Below, piece by piece: positions 16,769 to 25,079 of a stretch of 57,958 bases of DNA (the stretch's first letter is position 1; each line of letters begins with the position of its first letter). The notes below the pieces were generated by a model. It was not told where the DNA came from, did not search any database, and saw nothing but the letters and a program-made list of their open reading frames with translations. Made by a program: the position numbers and the translations under genes. The stretch is from NCBI RefSeq assembly GCF_014699035.1, contig NZ_JACXAA010000025.1, positions 1 to 57,958 of the forward strand, read 5' to 3'. The DNA comes from Spirosoma validum (lineage in GTDB: Bacteria; Bacteroidota; Bacteroidia; Cytophagales; Spirosomataceae).

Positions 16769-16817
16769 AGACTAAATGCCGGAACTGCGTTGTTCGCTAC
16801 ATTCCGGCATTTAGTCT
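16769..16817 (+). terminator. Intrinsic terminator after hemD
   Basis: Arms 16769-16783 and 16803-16817 are perfect inverted repeats (AGACTAAATGCCGGA) with a 19-base loop, followed by TTTT. It separates hemD from porP. Confidence 0.85.
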
Positions 16818-16929
16818 TTTAACTAGGGCCAATAATTTGACTATACAGGCGTTTATTTATAAACTGTACTAGTTTTACAAAAGCACTGCTTTTGGTAAGT
16901 GCCGGTAGTTTCGAATTTCAGTCAGGTTT

Positions 16930-17904
16930 ATGATTCGCACACTCTACGTTTATGCATTATTGCTGCTATTCGTCGCTGGCCCGTCGGCTTTTGCGCAGCA
17001 AGACCCACAATTTAGTTTATACATGTATAATCCGCTCTACTACAATCCAGCCGCAGCTGGGTCGGAGGGCGTGTCGCGTGTACAGATAACCCACAGAACA
17101 CAGTACTTAGGGTATCAGACGATTGGAAATGGTGATGAAAGTGCAGCTCAGAGTACTCAACTTTTGTCATTCAACATGCCTTTAGCTAAAATAAAGAGTG
17201 GCATCGGGATTTATGCACTTAATGACAAGTATGGCCCCTCAATCAATCAGGCTGTACAGGTTTCCTATGCCTACCGAATGACATTAAAGAATGGAACTCT
17301 GGGATTAGGCGTACAGGCAGGAATGTTTAATAAGGGCTATGATTTTAATCAGTTTCGACCAAATGATCCCGGTGATGTTTTGCTGACAACTGGACGTATC
17401 AACCAGTTCAAGCCTGACATTGGAGCTGGCGTTTATTACAACACCGTAGATTATTGGATCGGCTTCAGCATGACCCATCTGAATAAAGCAAAGTATAATT
17501 ATATAACCGACCGTTCAACCGATCCATCAGACAGCAAGGCTTATTTAACGGCTGGCTATCGACTTGGTCTTGGTTACAATATAGACATACAACCGTCGGT
17601 ATTAGTGCAGTATAGCACAACCTCAGGATTTCCCGGATCGGCGGTTGCCGTAAATCTTCTGGCTACGTATGATAGCCGGATCTGGGGCGGATTGGGTTAT
17701 CGGTTCAACGATGCTATTATGGCTACAGTTGGCTTTAATTTGTTGCCTAATAATGCTCTACGGATTGGCTATGCTCTGGATATCGTAACAGGTGGATTGC
17801 AGGCTAAAAGCCCAACATCCCATGAACTTCAACTGGCATATGCATGGCCTATTCCTGATGTCCGTAAAAAACCTATTATTAGAACGCCAAGATTTAGGTA
17901 TTAA
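16930..17904 (+). CDS. porP: PorP/SprF family type IX secretion outer membrane protein
   Basis: 324 residues with a signal peptide cleaved at ALLLLFVAGPSAFAQ. The hallmark PorP/SprF opening follows: DPQFSLYMYNPLYYNPAAAG. The rest is a repeated beta-strand pattern typical of an outer membrane barrel, with an aromatic C-terminus (RFRY). PorP works with the PorK/PorN (GldK/GldN) ring, and SprF-type paralogues help to export or anchor SprB-like adhesins. The position directly before gldKLMN supports the core PorP role. 269 bases separate it from gldK; that gap shows no ORF and no clear promoter box. Confidence 0.88.
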   Translation: MIRTLYVYALLLLFVAGPSAFAQQDPQFSLYMYNPLYYNPAAAGSEGVSRVQITHRTQYLGYQTIGNGDESAAQSTQLLSFNMPLAKIKSGIGIYALNDKYGPSINQAVQVSYAYRMTLKNGTLGLGVQAGMFNKGYDFNQFRPNDPGDVLLTTGRINQFKPDIGAGVYYNTVDYWIGFSMTHLNKAKYNYITDRSTDPSDSKAYLTAGYRLGLGYNIDIQPSVLVQYSTTSGFPGSAVAVNLLATYDSRIWGGLGYRFNDAIMATVGFNLLPNNALRIGYALDIVTGGLQAKSPTSHELQLAYAWPIPDVRKKPIIRTPRFRY

Positions 17905-18173
17905 TAAAAGAGAAAGTTGTAAAGTTCTACGAAAGGCTGTTATGCTGTGTACATTTTAGTGTACTACATGTTATGGAGTTTCACTAGATAAGCTTATTTT
18001 TGGGGAAACGGGCTTATGCGGTAAGGGAAATCACGCTCCCAAGTAGAAAAATTGGGAAGCAGTGCAGCACAAAAATATAAAATAAGCTGAACCTAAGCGT
18101 AACTATACAATAACCAAAAAGATTTTCGTTTTTAGTCTGATCTTGCACAAGAAGAAAAGAGAAAAGTTCTACA

Positions 18174-19301
18174 ATGATGAAGTATAACTGGTTAACAGTC
18201 AATGCAACCCGAGTGGTGATGGTCGCGGCAGTCGTACTGCTGATGCAAGGTTGCGGATTTGTAAAATCTAAGTTTGGTGGGAAAGGTGGTAAAGGGGGAG
18301 AAGTAGGCGTTACGAATGGTGAAATTACTGCCACCGGACGTAAAGGCTGGAAACAACCAACACCCTATGGTATGGTATTGGTCCCCTCCGGATCGTTCAT
18401 TATGGGTCAGGCTGACGAAGACGTAGCTGCGACTCAAATTAACATGAACCGGCAGGTAACGATCAGTTCATTCTACATGGATGATGCTGAAATCTCCAAT
18501 CACGAATACCGCCAATACGTTAATGCCCTCTTAGCTGACTCCGTTTCAACGCTGGGTGAAGAAGAGATTATGGCGAAGTTTTATCCAGATACGACCGTTT
18601 GGAAAAACGATTTTACGTATCACAACGGAGACCCGATGCTGGAACATTACTATGGCCACCCTGCATTTGATACGTATCCTGTGGTAGGTGTAAGCTGGGT
18701 TGCGGCAAAACACTTCTGCAAATGGCGCACAAACACACTGGATGATTTCCGGACAAAAGATGGCGGATACAAATCATTTGGTTTCCGTTTACCTTCCGAG
18801 GCAGAGTGGGAGTGGGCGGCCCGTGGTGGTAAAAACGGTGCTAAATATCCCTGGGGTAATCCTTATGTAGCCAATGGTAAAGGATGCTATCTAGCCAACT
18901 TTAAGCCACAGCGCGGTAATTTTGACGCGGATGGATACCCTTACACTGCTCCAGCTACTGCTTATAGTCCAAACGATTACGGTCTATACAATATGGCTGG
19001 TAACGTAGCAGAATGGTGCCGGGATGCTTACGCTGACAACACCAATGCGATTGTCTGGGACATGAACCCCGATAATCAGAATGCCGACGAGCCACGTAAA
19101 GTAGTCCGGGGTGGCTCTTGGAAAGACATCGCTTACTATCTCGAAACGGGTACTCGTTATTATGAATACGAAGATCAGAAGCGTTCTTACATTGGTTTCC
19201 GCTGTGTAATGGATAATCTGGAAGGACGTACTGCTTCAGCTCGTGGAGGACGTAGTAGCAAAGCAAAGAGCAGCAAAAAGGCTTCAGCTAAGAAAGTGTA
19301 A
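18174..19301 (+). CDS. gldK: Gliding motility/type IX secretion lipoprotein GldK (PorK)
   Basis: 375 residues. The lipobox is LLMQGC (Cys27), after which a Gly/Lys-rich linker leads into a formylglycine-generating-enzyme (SUMF1) type domain: GMVLVPSGSFIMG, VVGVSWVAAKHFCKWRT, FRLPSEAEWEWAARGG, NMAGNVAEWCRDAY, VVRGGSWKD. In GldK/PorK this fold is structural, forming with GldN the periplasmic ring under the outer membrane. The C-terminus is a basic Ser/Lys/Ala tail (SSKAKSSKKASAKKV). An alternative start is the second ATG, one codon in. First gene of the gldKLMN run. Confidence 0.93.
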   Translation: MMKYNWLTVNATRVVMVAAVVLLMQGCGFVKSKFGGKGGKGGEVGVTNGEITATGRKGWKQPTPYGMVLVPSGSFIMGQADEDVAATQINMNRQVTISSFYMDDAEISNHEYRQYVNALLADSVSTLGEEEIMAKFYPDTTVWKNDFTYHNGDPMLEHYYGHPAFDTYPVVGVSWVAAKHFCKWRTNTLDDFRTKDGGYKSFGFRLPSEAEWEWAARGGKNGAKYPWGNPYVANGKGCYLANFKPQRGNFDADGYPYTAPATAYSPNDYGLYNMAGNVAEWCRDAYADNTNAIVWDMNPDNQNADEPRKVVRGGSWKDIAYYLETGTRYYEYEDQKRSYIGFRCVMDNLEGRTASARGGRSSKAKSSKKASAKKV

Positions 19302-19409
19302 CTAACAATAGACATTGGCTGTAAACGTTAAACTACAGACAGTATTTAGTGTATTGTCAAAAATTACCACACAAAATCAGTTACCTATTCCAATCAACAA
19401 TCGCTTGTC

Positions 19410-20222
19410 ATGGCAGCACCGAAGTCAGAAAATTTCTTTTGGGATCGTTTAGTACCAACTATTTATAGTGCCGGGGCCGCAGTCGTTATTGCGGGAGCCT
19501 GGGCTAAAATTACACACAATGAACAGTTTGGCTGGCTGCTAACTGCTGGCTTATTGACGGAGGTCGTTATTTTTGCTCTCTACGCAGTGCAAAGCTTTAC
19601 TAATCCTACTGCATCTGGTGATGGCTATGCTTGGGAAAAAGTATATCCAGAACTAGCTGACGATTTTAAGGGAGAAGCTCGCAAACCTGCTCCACAGGCA
19701 AACGGTCTGACAGGTAATATGGATCAAATGTTAGCGCAGGCCAAAGTTACACCTGACGTGTTTGAGCGATTGGGCTCTGGTTTCCGAAATCTGAATGATA
19801 CGGTGTCGAAACTTTCTGATCTTACTGATGCGACCGTGGCCACAAACGATTATGCCCGTAATGTAAAGTCCGCATCAAGTTCGATTGGCGAAATGAACAA
19901 ATCGTATGGGACAGCTATTACAGCGATGAATTCGATGGCTGACGCAACAACGGATGCCAAAGACTATCGTGATCAGTTTCAGAAAGTAACCAAAAATATG
20001 GGTGCTTTGAACGCAGTCTACGAGTTAGAACTGCAGGATACTAACAAGCACCTCAAAGCAATGAACGCTTTCTATGGTAGCCTGACAGCCGCTATGGAAA
20101 ACATGAGTGATGCTAGTCGTGATACGCAACAGTTCAAGAGCGAATTAGCTAAACTAACAGGTAACTTAGCCTCTCTCAACGGCGTGTATGGCAGCATGCT
20201 AACAGCCATGCGTGGCAATTAA
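19410..20222 (+). CDS. gldL: Gliding motility/type IX secretion motor protein GldL (PorL)
   Basis: 270 residues. Two N-terminal membrane helices (TIYSAGAAVVIAGAWAKI and FGWLLTAGLLTEVVIFALYAV) are followed by a long cytoplasmic helical domain with repeated Asn-Ser-Met motifs. Glu51 in the second helix is at the place of the protonatable Glu that drives the GldL-GldM proton motor. It forms a pentameric ring around two GldM helices and turns proton flow into rotation for secretion and gliding. Gap to gldK 108 bases, to gldM 111 bases. Confidence 0.93.
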   Translation: MAAPKSENFFWDRLVPTIYSAGAAVVIAGAWAKITHNEQFGWLLTAGLLTEVVIFALYAVQSFTNPTASGDGYAWEKVYPELADDFKGEARKPAPQANGLTGNMDQMLAQAKVTPDVFERLGSGFRNLNDTVSKLSDLTDATVATNDYARNVKSASSSIGEMNKSYGTAITAMNSMADATTDAKDYRDQFQKVTKNMGALNAVYELELQDTNKHLKAMNAFYGSLTAAMENMSDASRDTQQFKSELAKLTGNLASLNGVYGSMLTAMRGN

Positions 20223-20245
20223 TTAAGTCCATTTAATAAGGCTAC

Positions 20246-20296
20246 CGTTTGAGATTTATAGGCATCACACACTGATTTATCTGTAAATCTCAAACG
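20246..20296. promoter_or_regulatory. Intercistronic hairpin between gldL and gldM
   Basis: CGTTTGAGATTTA (20246-20258) and its perfect complement (20284-20296) enclose 25 bases. There is no T-tract after it, so it is more likely a processing or stabilising hairpin than a terminator. It may help set the GldL to GldM ratio, which is 5 to 2 in the motor. Confidence 0.5.
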
Positions 20297-20333
20297 ATAC
20301 ACTACTTCACTTATCGTATTACTTCCATAATTC

Positions 20334-21920
20334 ATGGCAGGTTCAAAAGAGACACCCCGTCAGAAAATGATCGGGATGATGTATCTGGTATTGACCGCAA
20401 TGCTGGCTTTACAAGTCACTTCGGCAATTCTGGAAAAATTTGTATTGATCAATAATAGTTTAGAGCAGTCAACCGGTGCTGTCAGCAAAGTAAACCAATC
20501 AACATTTGACAACATCCGGGCTACGGTTGAAAAATCGGGCAACCGAGCAACGGACTTGGCTATTGTTAAACAGGCTGACGAAGTACGAAAACTGACCGCC
20601 GATATGGTTGGTGAGCTTGATAAAGTGAAAGAGCAGATTATTGAAGCGGGTGGTGGGCGTGACGAATCCGGTAATATTAAAAACTTAAGTGAGGAGGAAA
20701 AAGTAGCCCAACTCATGATTGGTACAGGACGTAATGGCGTTGCGTTCAAATTGAAAGATCAATTGAACGGCTACGCAGAGAACGTATCAAAATATTCCGG
20801 ATCAAAATATGCTCCGATGGCACTTGATGGTAAGGATGACCCAATTGCCAATCGCTCTCCTGATCAACGCCGGAAAGATTTCGCGGAACTCAACTTTGCC
20901 CAAACGCCTGTGCCTGCTGCTTTAGCTGTGTTAAGCCAGAAACAAGCCGACATACGCCGGATTGAAGGTGAAGTGCTGGATGTATTGGCTAGTAAAGTCG
21001 GTGCACAAGACGTAAAATTTGACAAAATTCTGGCAATGCTCAGCATGGACTCAAAAGTCGTTGTTGCTGGTACGAAGTTTAAAGGCCAAATGTTCCTAGC
21101 GGCTTCTTCTTCTGGTATTCAGCCACGAATGAGTCTTAATGGAGCGCCAGTGCGTATGCAGGACGGCCAGGGTATTATTGAATTTACGGCCCAGGGTGGT
21201 GCGTACGATAAAAATGGACTGGCTAAGCGAACATTGACTGGTTCCATTGCTTACCAAACTCCGGGTGGATTAAAAACCGTTCCTTTATCTGCTGAGTATT
21301 TTGTTGCCAAACCTTCTTATCAGGTTGAAACAGGAACAATGCCACCTTTATATCTAGGTTGTGCAAACAAGTTAAGCATTCAGAGCCCACAATTAGGGGC
21401 GCTTTGGAATCCTAACTTTTCAGCAGATGGCGCACAAGTTATTCAGTCCGGAGAAAAAGGTAAAATCACTGTTGTTCCTAGCTCAGCACAGGTTAATTTA
21501 AATATTAGCAACAGCGGAAGTGTTTTAGGTACTGAACGTTTCCGGGTGAATCGTGTTCCTAAACCAACACTGGAATTCTATGTTGGTGGCACAAAAGTGG
21601 GCGATCCGCGTGGCGTACCAGTTGGACAAGCACGTAGTGTACGGGTACAGGCTGTATCGGATGAGAGCTTTAAAAATTACTCTCCTGATGATGCCAATTT
21701 CCGAGTTACAGGAATGACAGTTATTCTCGCTCGGGGAACACGTAAGGTTGGACAAGTCAACTTAGGAGCAGCTGGTGGCTCACTAGGTTCTATGGCAGCT
21801 GATATCCAGCCGGGTGATCGCTTATCGATTACGGTTGATGGCGTTCAACGGCGTAATTTTAAAGGTGATATTAGCGACGTATCCATTGGTAACCCAATGC
21901 AAAACGTTCCACTGTATTAA
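20334..21920 (+). CDS. gldM: Gliding motility/type IX secretion motor protein GldM (PorM)
   Basis: 528 residues. One membrane helix near the N-terminus (KMIGMMYLVLTAMLALQVTS) is followed by a helical domain and then three or so beta domains, as in the GldM/PorM periplasmic shaft. Typical landmarks are KETPRQKMIGMMYLVLTAML and the C-terminal GDRLSITVDGVQRRNFKGD. GldM dimers sit inside the GldL ring and reach the GldK/GldN ring across the periplasm. Length fits the family. Confidence 0.94.
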   Translation: MAGSKETPRQKMIGMMYLVLTAMLALQVTSAILEKFVLINNSLEQSTGAVSKVNQSTFDNIRATVEKSGNRATDLAIVKQADEVRKLTADMVGELDKVKEQIIEAGGGRDESGNIKNLSEEEKVAQLMIGTGRNGVAFKLKDQLNGYAENVSKYSGSKYAPMALDGKDDPIANRSPDQRRKDFAELNFAQTPVPAALAVLSQKQADIRRIEGEVLDVLASKVGAQDVKFDKILAMLSMDSKVVVAGTKFKGQMFLAASSSGIQPRMSLNGAPVRMQDGQGIIEFTAQGGAYDKNGLAKRTLTGSIAYQTPGGLKTVPLSAEYFVAKPSYQVETGTMPPLYLGCANKLSIQSPQLGALWNPNFSADGAQVIQSGEKGKITVVPSSAQVNLNISNSGSVLGTERFRVNRVPKPTLEFYVGGTKVGDPRGVPVGQARSVRVQAVSDESFKNYSPDDANFRVTGMTVILARGTRKVGQVNLGAAGGSLGSMAADIQPGDRLSITVDGVQRRNFKGDISDVSIGNPMQNVPLY

Positions 21921-21983
21921 TCGTACTAAATAAAGCCATCTTTCGTTATGGAAATGAACGAAAGGCAAAAACAACATTTGACA

Positions 21984-23027
21984 ATGAAACAAGTCAGAAC
22001 GATAGCTGTAGCCGCTACTTTGCTAGCGGTAGCTGGTGGAGCAATGGCACAGGAGAAAGCGAATCCCAGCACAAACTCGCTGTCGGTTCGTGGAATTAAT
22101 GAGAATGATATAATGATGAAGAAGACTCTTTGGCGTCGGATTGACCTAAAGGAGAAACAGAATCAGTCGTTATTCTCTAAAAATAATGAGATTTCTAAGT
22201 ATCTGATCGACGCTATGAAAGCGGGTCTGATCGATGCTTACGAAAATGACTCAGTTACGACGAAGCTTACTCCTGATAAATTTCAGAAGCGAATGATCAT
22301 GCCAAATTCAGCTCCTCAGCTATCAGCTGAAGAAATTGCAGCTGGCTTTGGTAATGAAACTACTAGCAGTGGTGCTGGTGACGGCTGGGGAGATACAAAG
22401 AAGAAAGATACAAAGACAGCCACAAAACCAGCTGATGATGGCTGGGGAGCGCCCAAAGCAGCAGCAAAACCGGCTGATGATGGTTGGGGAGCACCCGTTA
22501 AGAAAAAGACGGTAGCTAAAAATACTAAGGGTAAAAAGGGTAAGGCCGTTGCACCAGTTGTCGAAGCGCCAAAGGTAGATACAGTTGCTAAAGTCGCAGC
22601 CGTTCCAATGGGAGATGAGTATTTTGCTAAGGAATTCAGCGTTATGGAAATTAAGGAGGACTGGATATTTGATCGCAAACGTTCACGTTTGTACTATGAT
22701 ATTCAAACGGTAACGATTTATCTGCCTTCCGATAAAAACGCAGCTGGTGTAGAAACGCCTTTGGCTACGTTTAAATACAAAGACTTAGATAAACTGTTTC
22801 GCAGTGACCCAAAGAAATTCATCTGGTATAATCCACAGAACCAAGCTCAGCACAAAAACCTGGCTGATGCGTTCGATCTGCGGTTATTCTACGGTCGGAT
22901 TACGAAAGTAGCTAATCCTGGTGATACAGATTTAGTTGGTATGTATGGTGACCGTGAAGGTTTGCTAAAATCGTATCAGACTGAATACGAACTGATGGAA
23001 ACTGAACATGGTCTTTGGGAATATTAA
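21984..23027 (+). CDS. gldN: Gliding motility/type IX secretion protein GldN (PorN)
   Basis: 347 residues from the ATG at 21984, which gives a signal peptide (VRTIAVAATLLAVAGGAMAQ). An ATG at 21948 would add 12 residues. The GldN core is visible in ITVMMKK-like NENDIMMKKTLWRRIDLKEK and in FSVMEIKEDWIFDRKRSR. A linker at about residues 130-180 carries three DGWG repeats (DGWGDTK, DDGWGAPK, DDGWGAPV) between Lys/Ala stretches, an insertion not present in all GldN proteins. GldN forms the outer membrane-associated ring with GldK. Last gene of the block, closed by a 25-bp terminator. Confidence 0.92.
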   Translation: MKQVRTIAVAATLLAVAGGAMAQEKANPSTNSLSVRGINENDIMMKKTLWRRIDLKEKQNQSLFSKNNEISKYLIDAMKAGLIDAYENDSVTTKLTPDKFQKRMIMPNSAPQLSAEEIAAGFGNETTSSGAGDGWGDTKKKDTKTATKPADDGWGAPKAAAKPADDGWGAPVKKKTVAKNTKGKKGKAVAPVVEAPKVDTVAKVAAVPMGDEYFAKEFSVMEIKEDWIFDRKRSRLYYDIQTVTIYLPSDKNAAGVETPLATFKYKDLDKLFRSDPKKFIWYNPQNQAQHKNLADAFDLRLFYGRITKVANPGDTDLVGMYGDREGLLKSYQTEYELMETEHGLWEY

Positions 23028-23052
23028 GATGATAAGCCTAATTGACCTGGTA

Positions 23053-23106
23053 GAATTATAAAAAAAGCGAGCGTTGAATCATCAACGCTCGCTTTTTTTA
23101 TAATTC
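23053..23106. terminator. Bidirectional intrinsic terminator between gldN and uvrC
   Basis: Perfect 25-bp arms (23053-23077 and 23082-23106) with a 4-base loop; A7 and T7 tracts flank the GC core AGCGAGCGTTGA. It serves gldN on the plus strand and uvrC on the minus strand. Confidence 0.93.
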
Positions 23107-23124
23107 TATTTTACTGACTGCATG

Positions 23125-24936
23125 TTATCCGTTCTCAATGGCCTCAAAATACTCTTTTAATTTATTGGCGCGGTCTTTACCTACTACATCAGCTATTTCA
23201 TCAAAAGGAGCTTCACGAATAGATTTGACTCCTTTAAAATGCTTTAAAAGTTTAGCTGCCGTGCGTTTGCCGATACCTTCTACATTCTCTAACTCACTGA
23301 TCAGACTATTTCGACTACGTTTATCCCGGTGATACGTAATGGCAAATCGGTGCGCTTCGTCACGAATACGTTGAATAAGTTTGAGTGATTCTGATTTCTT
23401 GTCAATGTATAAAGGTAAATTATCTTCAGGAAAATAAATCTCTTCAAGCCGTTTTGCAATGCCAATAACAGGAACTTTACCATAAAGATCTAATGCCTTT
23501 AGAGCATCGCAAGCTGCGCTGAGCTGTCCCTTACCGCCATCTATTACAATTAAATCAGGCATATCTGTTCCCTCGGTCAGAACGCGCGTGTAACGACGTG
23601 TGACAACTTCATACATGCTGGCGAAGTCATTAGGTCCTATGACAGTTTTGATCGAAAAATGCCGATACTCTTTGTTTGCTGGTTTGCCACCAATAAAACA
23701 TACCATTGCCGAAACAGGATTTGTTCCCTGAATATTTGAGTTGTCAAAACATTCAATTCGGTTCGGGATCGTTTTCAGTTGTAAATCCTGCTTTAACCGA
23801 ATTAACACACGATCTTTCTTGCTGGCATTGGCTGTGGCTTCAGCAGCGGCACGTTCCTGACGCTCACGACGGAAATACAGTACGTTTTTCAACGACATAT
23901 CCAGCAACTTCTTTTTGTCGCCAATTTGCGGAACGGTTATTTCGACTTTTAAGTCAACATCGATCGGGATGTTCGAGATGATTTCTTTAGCCTGGCTACC
24001 ATACTGCTCCCGAAATTCAATCATCATCATGGTCAGCAAGTCAGCATCGGCTTCATCAAGTTTTTTCTTGATCTCAACTGTGTGCGCTTGAACGATCGTG
24101 CCATTGACAACCTTCATGAAATTAACATAAGCCGATATCTCGTCGGAGGCAATAGAGAACACATCGGCATCAGCAATTTTTGGATTGACAACTGTTGATT
24201 TGCTCTGAAACCGTTGTAATACGTCTAATTTATCTTTGTACTTCTGGGCTTGCTCGAAGGCCAATTCCCCTGCTGATTCGATCATCCGATCTTTAAAATA
24301 TTCCTGTGCAGGCTTCAGATTCCCTTTAAGAATGTGGTGAACCTGTTCAATGTCCTTGTCATAATCGGTTTCAGGCTGTTTACCCTCACATGGACCTTTG
24401 CAGTTACCAATATGGTATTCCAGACAGACTTTATATTTGCCCGCTTCAATATTTTCTGGTGCAAGATTATAATTACAGGTTCGGATTGTAAACAGTTGAC
24501 TGAACATATCGAGCACTGTATACATTGGCTTTAGATTAGCGAATGGTCCATAAAACGTACCTAGCTTGCGGTCAATACGTCGTGTGGTTAATACACGCGG
24601 AAAATGCTCATTCGTGACGCAAACGAATGGATAGGTTTTGTCGTCACGTAGCAGAATGTTGAATTTGGGCTGATAACGTTTGATGAGCTGATTCTCAAGC
24701 AGCAACGCATCAAATTCGGTATGAACAATGGTGAATTCAATTTTACGAATCTGGCTCACCAGACGTAACGTTTTCCGGTCGTGCTGCTTGGTATTTGTGA
24801 AGTAGCTACCAACTCGATTCCTTAGGTCTTTCGCTTTACCAACGTAAATCACTTCACCTGAAAGGTCGAAATACCGATAAACTCCCGGCTCATGAGGGAC
24901 TTTGGCCAACTCTTTTTTGTAGTCGAATTCAGGCAT
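23125..24936 (-). CDS. uvrC: UvrABC excinuclease subunit C
   Basis: 603 residues from the ATG at 24936. An in-frame extension to 25011 has no family counterpart. GIY-YIG nuclease domain (EPGVYRYFDLSGEVIYVGKA), Cys cluster (CLEYHIGNCKGPC), UvrB-binding region, RNase H-like second nuclease (IDGGKGQLSAACDAL, RDEAHRFAITYHRDKRS) and C-terminal helix-hairpin-helix (LENVEGIGKRTAAKLLKHF) are all present. It makes both cuts beside a lesion in nucleotide excision repair. A TAGCTTTG box lies about 80 bases upstream, after the terminator of the PBP gene, so it has its own promoter. Confidence 0.95.
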   Translation of the reverse strand: MPEFDYKKELAKVPHEPGVYRYFDLSGEVIYVGKAKDLRNRVGSYFTNTKQHDRKTLRLVSQIRKIEFTIVHTEFDALLLENQLIKRYQPKFNILLRDDKTYPFVCVTNEHFPRVLTTRRIDRKLGTFYGPFANLKPMYTVLDMFSQLFTIRTCNYNLAPENIEAGKYKVCLEYHIGNCKGPCEGKQPETDYDKDIEQVHHILKGNLKPAQEYFKDRMIESAGELAFEQAQKYKDKLDVLQRFQSKSTVVNPKIADADVFSIASDEISAYVNFMKVVNGTIVQAHTVEIKKKLDEADADLLTMMMIEFREQYGSQAKEIISNIPIDVDLKVEITVPQIGDKKKLLDMSLKNVLYFRRERQERAAAEATANASKKDRVLIRLKQDLQLKTIPNRIECFDNSNIQGTNPVSAMVCFIGGKPANKEYRHFSIKTVIGPNDFASMYEVVTRRYTRVLTEGTDMPDLIVIDGGKGQLSAACDALKALDLYGKVPVIGIAKRLEEIYFPEDNLPLYIDKKSESLKLIQRIRDEAHRFAITYHRDKRSRNSLISELENVEGIGKRTAAKLLKHFKGVKSIREAPFDEIADVVGKDRANKLKEYFEAIENG

Positions 24937-25016
24937 ACGTAGTACTGGCCGAGGTAGCCAACTGAATGTAAATGGACTTTCCCGATCGGAATGATCGGTA
25001 CTAAAAAACAACCGTT

Positions 25017-25024
25017 CAAAGCTA
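25017..25024 (-). promoter_or_regulatory. Promoter -7 box TAGCTTTG for uvrC
   Basis: TAGCTTTG on the minus strand fits TAnnTTTG, between the PBP terminator and the uvrC start at 24936. The -33 region is only T-rich. Confidence 0.45.
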
Positions 25025-25044
25025 AAGGTTGCTTGTTATGTTTT

Positions 25045-25074
25045 AATAAAAAAGGCCAACACTTAGCTGGCCTA
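25045..25074 (-). terminator. Intrinsic terminator after the class A PBP gene
   Basis: On the minus strand GGCCA (arm 25068-25072 in plus coordinates) pairs with TGGCC (25054-25058), followed by TTTTTTATT. It begins five bases after the PBP stop. Confidence 0.8.
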
Positions 25075-25079
25075 TAAAT

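Noticed and set aside
17935..17970. GTACA-N6-TGTAC repeat in the porP-gldK gap as an operator
   Set aside because: Only five bases per arm and no second copy; too weak to call.
24937..25011. 25-residue extension of UvrC
   Set aside because: UvrC begins near the conserved EPGVYRYF segment; the extension covers the promoter box area and has no counterpart.
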